Part shown: piece after piece, positions 23,079 to 28,256 of the stretch
Layout of the letters: each line of letters begins with the position of its first letter
Position numbering within the stretch: position 1 is the stretch's first letter
Assembly: GCA_002418625.1 (NCBI GenBank)
Contig: DIEM01000025.1
Coordinates: forward strand, 1-28,256
Direction of reading: 5' to 3'
From: Firmicutes bacterium UBA5774
Lineage (GTDB): Bacteria > Bacillota > Clostridia > Peptostreptococcales > Anaerovoracaceae
DNA length: 28,256 nt
The notes under the pieces: model-generated
Told to the model about the DNA's origin: nothing
The model's database searches: none
What the model saw: only the letters and a program-made list of their open reading frames with translations
Position numbers and translations under genes: made by a program

Positions 23079-24209
23079 TTATTGACTCCCTTGCGTTGTT
23101 GCCGGAATTATCCGCTCTTCTAGCAGCGGCCTGATTCTGCTGACAGGGATCCTGCTGATCACTGCGTGCCCGATGCGCTCAAGCAAAATAAAATTTATAT
23201 CATCACCGCTTTTTTTCTTGTCTGACAGAAGCGCCTCATAAATGTCGGCCGGGCTTTCGTCGGCGTCAGCCGGCAGCCCGAATTTACTGACAGCCTTCCG
23301 GACACGCTCCGATGTCCCTGCGGGCGTCACGCCCAGCGCTTCTCCAATGGCGGCCTCCCGGACCATGCCGATCGCGACGGCTTGACCATGAGTATATTTT
23401 GTATAATTCCCGCATTTTTCGATCGCATGGCCGATGGTATGGCCGAAATTCAGGATCATGCGTTCGCCTGTATCGCGCTCGTCATTGGACACGACCTGGT
23501 TTTTTATTTCGACGCACGTATGGATCAGCCCGATAAAGTCGATTTCACCGTCATCCTCCGCGAGACTTTCAAAGAGCTCCGCGTTCCGTATGAGTCCGTA
23601 TTTCAAAGCCTCCGCCATACCGTCGGCGGTCGTTTCGGCTGACAGGGTCTTCAGGAACGACGGATCGATCAGAACTTTGACGGGCTGATTGAACATGCCC
23701 ACCAGATTTTTACCAAATTCAAGGTCAACACCCGTTTTGCCGCCCACCGACGAATCTATTTGGGCAAGCAAGGTCGTCGGAACCTGGATATACGGCACAC
23801 CGCGCATATAAGTCCCTGCCGCGAACCCGGCCATGTCGCCGACGACTCCGCCGCCGAGAGCGAACACAAGATCGCTTCTGGTCATGCCGTGGCGGTGAAG
23901 CGCTTCATAAATGCTGCTGACAGATTCGAGGCGCTTGTGCTCCTCTCCGGCCGGCAGAACAAGCATGTCTACGTCAAACCCCTCATTCCTGAGGGCTGAC
24001 GCCATCTCATCGCCATATAGCGGATAGACGTTGCTGTCCGTGACGATGAAAGCCTTGCCGTCAAATCGAAGGTTTTTTGCATATGCACCGGCGCTTTTAT
24101 AGTCGACGCCGATATATACATAATAGCTTCCGCTCGCGGCATTGACATGGACCAGCTTCACATGGCTTTCCCTGTGGCCGTGTCCGGCTTTGATACGGAT
24201 ATTTTTCAT
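23079..24209 (-). CDS. aroB: 3-dehydroquinate synthase
   Basis: 376 residues. It cyclises DAHP to 3-dehydroquinate with NAD and a divalent metal. NAD and metal motifs are clear: ALGGGVVGDMAGFAA, QVPTTLLAQIDSSVGGKTGVD, MAEALKYGLI and the metal-binding NFGHTIGHAIE and HGQAVAIGM. The N-terminus carries roughly 20 residues before the usual first strand, including a His-rich GHGHRESH; no later start with a ribosome site is available before the core. The ATG overlaps the upstream DAHP synthase stop (ATGA), so translation is coupled. Confidence 0.97.
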   Translation of the reverse strand: MKNIRIKAGHGHRESHVKLVHVNAASGSYYVYIGVDYKSAGAYAKNLRFDGKAFIVTDSNVYPLYGDEMASALRNEGFDVDMLVLPAGEEHKRLESVSSIYEALHRHGMTRSDLVFALGGGVVGDMAGFAAGTYMRGVPYIQVPTTLLAQIDSSVGGKTGVDLEFGKNLVGMFNQPVKVLIDPSFLKTLSAETTADGMAEALKYGLIRNAELFESLAEDDGEIDFIGLIHTCVEIKNQVVSNDERDTGERMILNFGHTIGHAIEKCGNYTKYTHGQAVAIGMVREAAIGEALGVTPAGTSERVRKAVSKFGLPADADESPADIYEALLSDKKKSGDDINFILLERIGHAVISRIPVSRIRPLLEERIIPATTQGSQ

Positions 24210-25219
24210 ATGGTTCTCCCGATGGCCTCCGCCACTTTGCGCATTTTAGGCATCAGCTGCTCAAACTGTTCAGGCGTGATGGACTGAGGTCCGTCCGACA
24301 GCGCGTTTTTCGGATCCTGATGCACTTCTATCAATAGTCCGTCTGCACCGCAGGCTATGGCGGCCAAAGCAAGCGGCTCGACGAGATAAGACAGTCCGGA
24401 CGCATGGGAAGGATCCACTACGACAGGGAGATGGCTCATCCTCTTGAGCAGCGGTATGGCGCTGACATCAAGCGTGTTGCGTGTCTGGGTCTCGAATGTC
24501 CTGATCCCTCGCTCGCAAAGAATGATCTGCTCGTTTCCCCCGCTCATAAGATATTCGGCGGACATCAGCAGTTCCTCTATCGTGTTTGAGAATCCCCGTT
24601 TCAGCAGGATCGGCTTTTTCAGCTGCCCGAGCAGCTTCAGCAGTTCAAAGTTCTGCATGTTCCTTGCGCCGACCTGGATGATGTCCACATAATCGTTAAA
24701 AAGTTCTATATAGGACGGATTGGTTATCTCGGAAACGACCGGCAATCCGGTTTCCCTCCTGGCAGAGTCCAGCAGCATCAGTCCTTCGGATTTCAGCCCC
24801 TGGAAAGCATATGGGGAGGTGCGCGGCTTGAACGCGCCTCCGCGAAGCATCGTCGCTCCGGTTTTTTGCACTTCCCTGGCGACCAGCAGGATCTGTTCCT
24901 GCGACTCCACTGAGCAGGGACCGGCAATGATTGGTATCTTCTTTTCGCCAAATCTGACACCATTGACATCTATCACGGTATCATCCGGATGGAATTTCCG
25001 GTTTGCCTTTTTATAAGGCTCCTGCACAAGGATCACTTTTTCGACGCATGGCATCATGCTCAGCGCATCCCTGTCCAGCCCTGACGTATCGCCGACGAGA
25101 CCTATGACTGTCGTCTCATTTCCATAGATTGGATTGGCCGCAACGCCATGCTGCCCGACCCATTCCGTCAGCTCCATCACTTCTTCGTATGTAACTCCTT
25201 TTTTCAATACGATGATCAT
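24206..25219 (-). CDS. aroF: 3-deoxy-7-phosphoheptulonate (DAHP) synthase, type I-beta, first copy
   Basis: 337 residues, first gene of the T-box operon. An N-terminal ferredoxin-like domain (MIIVLKKGVTYEEV to VEKVILVQEPY) precedes the barrel with GPCSVES, RGGAFKPRTSPYAFQGL, VGARNMQNFELL, RGFSNTIEELLMSAEY, CERGIRTFETQTRN and DPSHASG. It closely resembles the second copy later in the operon over the whole length, more in the barrel than in the regulatory N-terminus. The ATG at 25219 has AAAGGTG eight bases before it; a GTG nine bases upstream overlaps the ribosome site and is rejected. Controlled by the leader riboswitch. Confidence 0.96.
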   Translation of the reverse strand: MIIVLKKGVTYEEVMELTEWVGQHGVAANPIYGNETTVIGLVGDTSGLDRDALSMMPCVEKVILVQEPYKKANRKFHPDDTVIDVNGVRFGEKKIPIIAGPCSVESQEQILLVAREVQKTGATMLRGGAFKPRTSPYAFQGLKSEGLMLLDSARRETGLPVVSEITNPSYIELFNDYVDIIQVGARNMQNFELLKLLGQLKKPILLKRGFSNTIEELLMSAEYLMSGGNEQIILCERGIRTFETQTRNTLDVSAIPLLKRMSHLPVVVDPSHASGLSYLVEPLALAAIACGADGLLIEVHQDPKNALSDGPQSITPEQFEQLMPKMRKVAEAIGRTI

Positions 25220-25300
25220 CTGTTCCACACCTTTCTACACTACAAGCTGCTGGCAGGATCGGTTCGCTCTTTTATTGTAATACAGCTTGCGCAAAAATAC

Positions 25301-25335
25301 AAAAAAAGCTTGTCCCAATTCTTGGGGCGAAGCTT
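25301..25335 (-). terminator. regulated terminator of the T-box leader
   Basis: On the minus strand AAGCTT...CCCCAAG AA TTGGGA...AAGCTT folds into a stem and is followed by seven T (25307-25301). It is the alternative to the antiterminator that contains the T-box sequence, and stands about 80 bases before the first DAHP synthase ATG. Confidence 0.88.
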
Positions 25336-25593
25336 TCGTAAAAACTTATCCGCGGTACCACCCAACTTGCGGCAATAAGCCGCATCTCTGCCAGCGTACA
25401 AACATACACCTGCCTGTTAACGGTCGGCGGCCGGCATGGCCTACTATGAGGTTCAGTCATGCAACTCGCGAGGGAACTTCAAATACGACCTTTTCGCTGC
25501 CGTCTTTCCACCATCGACGGCTCTCTGCAGGATCCCTTCGGATCCCAGCCTTGCGCTGAGCTTAAATCGCACTCTACTTCCTCGGTCACAGTT
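25301..25593 (-). promoter_or_regulatory. T-box riboswitch leader, specifier read as UUC (tRNA-Phe)
   Basis: A T-box leader that reads uncharged tRNA. The T-box bulge TGGTACCGCG is at 25351-25360 and a terminator follows. At the base of stem I, CGAGG pairs with CCTCG; above it the 5' side has AAGTAGA (AGTA loop E motif) and the 3' side has GAA-G-TTC-C, the same layout as the known GAA-N-codon specifier loop. The specifier is thus TTC at 25474-25476, a Phe codon. The bulge TGGU would pair with a tRNA ending ACCA, and the discriminator A fits tRNA-Phe. The distal AGAGAGCC...GGTGGAAAG segment resembles the AG bulge and apical loop. Uncharged tRNA-Phe should switch the downstream aromatic operon on. 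Confidence 0.92.
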
Positions 25594-25599
25594 TTGTTT

Positions 25600-25628
25600 A
25601 TGATACCACCTGAAAAAAAATTTGTCAA
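25600..25628 (-). promoter_or_regulatory. promoter of the T-box aromatic operon
   Basis: Minus-strand perfect TTGACA (25623-25628), a 17-base spacer and TATCAT (25600-25605). Start predicted near 25593. Confidence 0.85.
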
Positions 25629-25684
25629 CGGCAAGATGATGAAAAACAAATCCGAAAGACCCCGGAAATTAATAAAAAATTGGG

Positions 25685-25713
25685 TTGATTTTATGATTCC
25701 TATTGGTTATAAT
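25685..25713 (+). promoter_or_regulatory. promoter of tRNA-Val(GAC)
   Basis: TTGATT (25685-25690), a 17-base spacer and perfect TATAAT (25708-25713), 17 bases before the mature tRNA 5' end. Confidence 0.8.
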
Positions 25714-25729
25714 AGTTTTCGTACCGTGC

Positions 25730-25805
25730 GGGCGATTAACTCAGTTGGTAGAGTGCCACCTCGACAAGGTGGAAGTCGTAGGTTCGAGTCCTGTATCGCC
25801 CACCA
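25730..25805 (+). tRNA. tRNA-Val (GAC)
   Basis: Complete 76-base cloverleaf. The loop TCGACAA gives anticodon GAC (Val). GGGCGAT pairs with ATCGCCC, discriminator A, encoded CCA. It is a single-gene transcript with its own promoter and terminator, and complements tRNA-Val(TAC) at 246-321. Confidence 0.96.
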
Positions 25806-25811
25806 TCATTC

Positions 25812-25841
25812 AGAAAATGCTTAAACGCATTTTCTTTTTTT
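25812..25841 (+). terminator. terminator after tRNA-Val
   Basis: AGAAAATGC (25812-25820) pairs with GCATTTTCT (25827-25835), followed by six T, starting seven bases after the CCA end. Confidence 0.88.
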
Positions 25842-25893
25842 ATGCGTCCGAAAAATATCGGCAAAATAATTCCTTGTCCTTTACTATTGTGGG

Positions 25894-25899
25894 TATAAT
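25894..25899 (+). promoter_or_regulatory. possible -10 of the copZ-like gene
   Basis: Perfect TATAAT about 90 bases before the ATG. The nearest -35 candidate TTGTCC (25874) has only a 14-base spacer, so the promoter is weak or regulated. Confidence 0.4.
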
Positions 25900-25988
25900 C
25901 ATTACAGGCGATCCGTCAGCGGTCACCGCGCATGGAACGAAAGACAAAAATGAATTTAAAAATATATAAATGAAAGAAGGTCATCGAA

Positions 25989-26204
25989 ATGTCATTGAAA
26001 ATGATCGTACTGCGGGTGGACGGCATGTCCTGCAGCCATTGCGAAAATACCGTTACGAAAGCCGTTGAAGCACTTCCGGGCATCGACAGCGTTGATGTGA
26101 GCCTGAGTGAAAAAACTGTGACAGTGGAATTTGATCCTGATAAAGCCACAGTCGAAATGGTCACTGAGGCCATTGAAGAACAGGGTTACGATGTGAGAAA
26201 ATGA
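25989..26204 (+). CDS. copZ: heavy-metal-associated domain protein, CopZ-like metallochaperone
   Basis: 71 residues, a single HMA domain of the usual length. The metal-binding Cys15 and Cys18 lie in DGMSCSHCENTV, and the fold's later strands (DSVDVSLSEKTVTVEF, EQGYDV) match CopZ-type copper chaperones. No copper ATPase or CsoR regulator is next to it, so it is an orphan here and another soft metal is possible. AGAAGG precedes the ATG. It converges on the sigma factor gene with 13 bases between stops. Confidence 0.9.
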   Translation: MSLKMIVLRVDGMSCSHCENTVTKAVEALPGIDSVDVSLSEKTVTVEFDPDKATVEMVTEAIEEQGYDVRK

Positions 26205-26227
26205 CCTGAAACTCCGGTCATTCTTTG
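26197..26227. terminator. likely bidirectional terminator between copZ and the sigma factor gene
   Basis: AATGACC (26200-26206) pairs with GGTCATT (26216-26222) around a nine-base loop. TTCTTT follows on the plus strand and TTTTCTC on the minus strand. Both stop codons lie in the stem arms. Confidence 0.55.
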
Positions 26228-26925
26228 ACCTTCATATCCTTGCGCATCTGCTTCAGGCTCTTTTCGTTGATCCTGGAAACCTGCCGTTGGGAAACCCCCA
26301 GCTCGCGGGCGGTTTCTTCCTGCGTCATGCCCCGATAATAAAGCATTTCGATCACATCCTTCTGGATATCGGTCAGTTTATAAAGAAGCTGGCTGATCAG
26401 GAGTTTGTCCTCGACCGGCAGCGTGAAGCTTTCGTAGGATTTTGCCTTGATCTGCGACAGTTCCAGATGATTGAGATGGACAAGGCCTGCAGCCATGACG
26501 GGGGATAAGGCTTCAGGCTTGAGATTCAACTTGTCCGCCAGGTCCTCCGGAGATATCAGCGTATCCTTTTCCAATTGCTCGGATATGTAATCGTAGGCTT
26601 TCTCCTGATACTTCTCAAGATATTCCGGGTAATAATAATGGCGTTCCTTTCGGACATAATGGCGGATCTCCCCAATGATTCCATGGGACGCGTAGGTCAC
26701 GAACTTGACGCCTCGGCTGCTGTCATATGAATTCAGAGCTTTCAGCAGGCCTTCGCAGCCGATCTGATAGAGATCGTCCAGTGACGATCCACCGCCATAC
26801 AATCTGGCGAAATGATAGATCAGCCCTTCCGATGCGTTGATGATCTCCATGAGATGCTCTTCTTTTCGGTCTTCCAGATACTTTTCGACCGCATTCTGCA
26901 GCTTGTCAAAATCCTTTTTATCCAT
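26218..26925 (-). CDS. RNA polymerase sigma factor of the SigB/SigF/SigG type
   Basis: 235 residues. Region 2 is clear: DLYQIGCEGLLKALNSYDSSRGVKFVTYASHGIIGEIRHYVR, a pattern close to the SigB/F/G group (residues about 51-92). A divergent region 3 follows, and region 4 near the C-terminus contains the helix-turn-helix TQEETARELGVSQRQVSRI. It would direct polymerase to a stress or sporulation-like regulon. No anti-sigma or anti-anti-sigma gene is adjacent, unlike the usual sigB or spoIIA operons. The ribosome site is poor: GGTGAG stands 13 bases before the ATG, so expression may be low. A -10-like TATAAT is 112 bases upstream. Confidence 0.88.
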   Translation of the reverse strand: MDKKDFDKLQNAVEKYLEDRKEEHLMEIINASEGLIYHFARLYGGGSSLDDLYQIGCEGLLKALNSYDSSRGVKFVTYASHGIIGEIRHYVRKERHYYYPEYLEKYQEKAYDYISEQLEKDTLISPEDLADKLNLKPEALSPVMAAGLVHLNHLELSQIKAKSYESFTLPVEDKLLISQLLYKLTDIQKDVIEMLYYRGMTQEETARELGVSQRQVSRINEKSLKQMRKDMKVKE

Positions 26926-27036
26926 ACTATCTCTTTGTCTCTCACCTTTCAGCCTGCAGCCGGTCCTTCCAGAAGAAAAACAGACTTTAAAAAAGCATAT
27001 CGAACAAAATGAAAATCCTGTTGGCCTGCTCTCCTA

Positions 27037-27042
27037 ATTATA
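27037..27042 (-). promoter_or_regulatory. possible -10 of the sigma factor gene
   Basis: Minus-strand TATAAT about 110 bases upstream of the sigma factor ATG, with no good -35. The rest of the 210-base gap to the exporter holds only an AT-rich palindrome (ATAAAAATGTTTTTAT near 27063-27078). Confidence 0.4.
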
Positions 27043-27135
27043 CAATCAAATCCCATGAAAATGCATAAAAATGTTTTTATCTTTAACAACGCCATGATTT
27101 TTTCCAGATCTCCCAAGTCCCGGCCAGAAATCTGC

Positions 27136-28065
27136 TCACGCATCCGGGCTTGAAGTCGTATGCCCATCGATCCGCTGCCGCGCGGCCGGTTTTCTCTCCG
27201 ACAGATACAGTCCCGACAGGATCAGTATTGCCCCTGCTGCCGCGACCAGCGTGATCTTCTCTTGCAGCACCGTCGCCGATATAACGATCGTCATGACAGG
27301 TATCACATAGATATAGACACTCGTTTTAACTGCGCCGAGAACCTTTAACGCGTAATTCCAGGTCATGTAGCAGACAGCAGACGCTGCGAGACCCAAAAAA
27401 AGCATATTCAGAAGATTCGGCATGGATGCGAACCGTTCAAGCCCGGTTTCGAATCCAAAGAGCGGCAGCAGCGGCAGCATGAAGATCAATCCATAAAAGA
27501 ACACCTTTTTTGTGACGAGAATATTGTCATAATTCTGATCGCTGATTTTCCTGATGATCAGGGAATAGACCGCCCACACGAAGGCACAGAGAACGGATAG
27601 TATATCCCCAAGCGGATTGAGCTCGAGCACAAAATTGCCATTGAAGCCGATCAGGGCAATACCGGTCATGGATACCGCAAAGCCGGCGAAAAATGAAGGC
27701 CGAAGTGTTTCCGTCTTCAGCAGGTAATGCGTGATAAGCGCTGTGAAAAGCGGCGAGACGGACATCAGCACCGCCGAGTTCGAGGCGAAAGTATACGTAA
27801 GCGCCGTATTCTGAAACAAATAGAAAATGCTGACGCCACAAATGCCGGCAGCCATGAACAACACTTCTTCACCTATGCTTCTGTATTTGATGAACCTGGG
27901 CCGGATGACCAGCAGCGCGATGTACCCCACTGCAAATCTGTAGAACATGATCTCGACCGGTGTGAAATCCTCCAGCAGGACCTTCGTCGACGCAAAAGTC
28001 GTTGCCCAGATGGATATCGTGAGGAGCGCCCCGAGATGTCCCAATTTAATTTGCTTGCTTGTCAT
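27136..28065 (-). CDS. DMT-superfamily (EamA) transporter
   Basis: 309 residues with ten predicted membrane segments in two five-helix EamA repeats, each starting with a Trp/Gly-rich helix (SIWATTFASTKV; SVLCAFVWAVYSLI). It is a probable exporter of amino acids or metabolites; the substrate cannot be read from sequence. AGAGGAATC precedes the ATG at 28065; an in-frame TTG 21 bases upstream overlaps the stop of the preceding gene and lacks a clear ribosome site. It begins 17 bases after the stop of the partial gene at the window edge, so both may share a transcript. No strong terminator is seen after it. Confidence 0.88.
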   Translation of the reverse strand: MTSKQIKLGHLGALLTISIWATTFASTKVLLEDFTPVEIMFYRFAVGYIALLVIRPRFIKYRSIGEEVLFMAAGICGVSIFYLFQNTALTYTFASNSAVLMSVSPLFTALITHYLLKTETLRPSFFAGFAVSMTGIALIGFNGNFVLELNPLGDILSVLCAFVWAVYSLIIRKISDQNYDNILVTKKVFFYGLIFMLPLLPLFGFETGLERFASMPNLLNMLFLGLAASAVCYMTWNYALKVLGAVKTSVYIYVIPVMTIVISATVLQEKITLVAAAGAILILSGLYLSERKPAARQRIDGHTTSSPDA

Positions 28066-28082
28066 GATTCCTCTACCTCTAT

Positions 28083-28256
28083 TCAATGTCGGCGTCTGTC
28101 GAACAAGTAATTGCTGCCGGGCAGCGCTTTGACCGCTTTCTTCATCTCGGCGGCGAATTGAGCCACCTGAAGATGCGATTCGATGTCGTGGAATTGATTT
28201 GTGATCACTGCCAGCGAAATGGACATTATCGGATATTCGACCCGTTCGCCCCTTCG
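28083..28256 (-). CDS. C-terminal fragment, GGDEF-derived domain protein (partial)
   Basis: The last 57 residues of a protein running off the right edge, ending at TGA 28083-28085. The segment SISLAVITNQFHDIES followed by AAEMKKAVKALPGSNYLFDRR resembles the end of a GGDEF-derived domain found in some response-regulator diguanylate cyclases (S-I-A-x-x-T/S-N ... AAELKxxAKxLPGSxYxxDRR). The active-site part is outside the window, so activity cannot be judged. It lies directly upstream of the exporter. Assignment rests on memory of this tail and is moderate. Confidence 0.6.
   Translation of the reverse strand, partial: RRGERVEYPIMSISLAVITNQFHDIESHLQVAQFAAEMKKAVKALPGSNYLFDRRRH

Noticed and set aside
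25287..25824. plus-strand frames over the T-box and tRNA-Val region
   Set aside because: They are translations of structured RNA genes and have no ribosome site or domain.
27063..27078. AT-rich palindrome ATAAAAATGTTTTTAT as a terminator
   Set aside because: No GC stem and no clear position after a gene end; probably chance in AT-rich spacer.

Overview
The window looks like chromosome from an anaerobic, low-oxygen-adapted Bacillota, probably Clostridia. It has a T-box riboswitch, strong AGGAGG-type ribosome binding sites, desulfoferrodoxin, a ferredoxin-like Fe-S protein, a radical SAM/AMMECR1/MEMO cluster, and a stalk-domain secreted protein of the kind common in clostridia. Base composition is moderate to slightly GC-rich and even throughout. 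I saw no transposase, integrase, phage gene or CRISPR array.

Left part (1-7500). A tRNA operon on the minus strand (order of transcription Met-Val-Asp-His-Gln, the last cut by the window edge) has a good promoter and a strong hairpin at its expected 5' end. It is followed by a polyferredoxin-like protein. A minus-strand operon then carries a MEMO-AMMECR1 fusion, its radical SAM partner and a nitroreductase: the widespread but functionally unsolved 'AmmeMemoRadiSam' system. Divergent from it are an isochorismatase-family hydrolase and a secreted, very acidic stalk-domain protein. A class II aldolase with a second, degenerate copy of the domain lies on the other strand.

Middle part (7500-15300). 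Two tandem paralogous PAS-PAS-GAF-GGDEF diguanylate cyclases form an operon that converges on a minus-strand pair: a polytopic permease and a UbiA/MenA-type prenyltransferase. Desulfoferrodoxin and nucleoside diphosphate kinase form a plus-strand pair, and a ferritin lies opposite them. Dfx and ferritin suggest oxidative stress and iron handling.

Right-centre (15300-25630). This is the main metabolic unit: a nine-gene minus-strand operon, in order of transcription DAHP synthase, aroB, aroA, aroC, pheA, second DAHP synthase, tyrA, tdh, kbl. It starts from a near-consensus promoter and a T-box leader whose specifier I read as UUC (Phe), with a UGGU antiterminator bulge matching a discriminator A. 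Most genes overlap or nearly touch. The unusual point is that threonine-degradation genes (tdh-kbl) are translationally coupled to tyrA at the end of an aromatic amino acid operon. The shikimate steps for 3-dehydroquinase, shikimate dehydrogenase and shikimate kinase are not in the window.

Right end (25680-28256). A solitary tRNA-Val(GAC) with its own promoter and terminator, a CopZ-like metallochaperone, an orphan SigB/F/G-type sigma factor, a DMT-family exporter, and the C-terminal end of what looks like another GGDEF-derived protein. Almost all genes are ordinary. The best candidates for a second look are the AmmeMemoRadiSam operon with its shortened radical SAM enzyme, the Phe T-box operon extending into tdh-kbl, the altered ACT motif in PheA, and the half-dead aldolase duplication.
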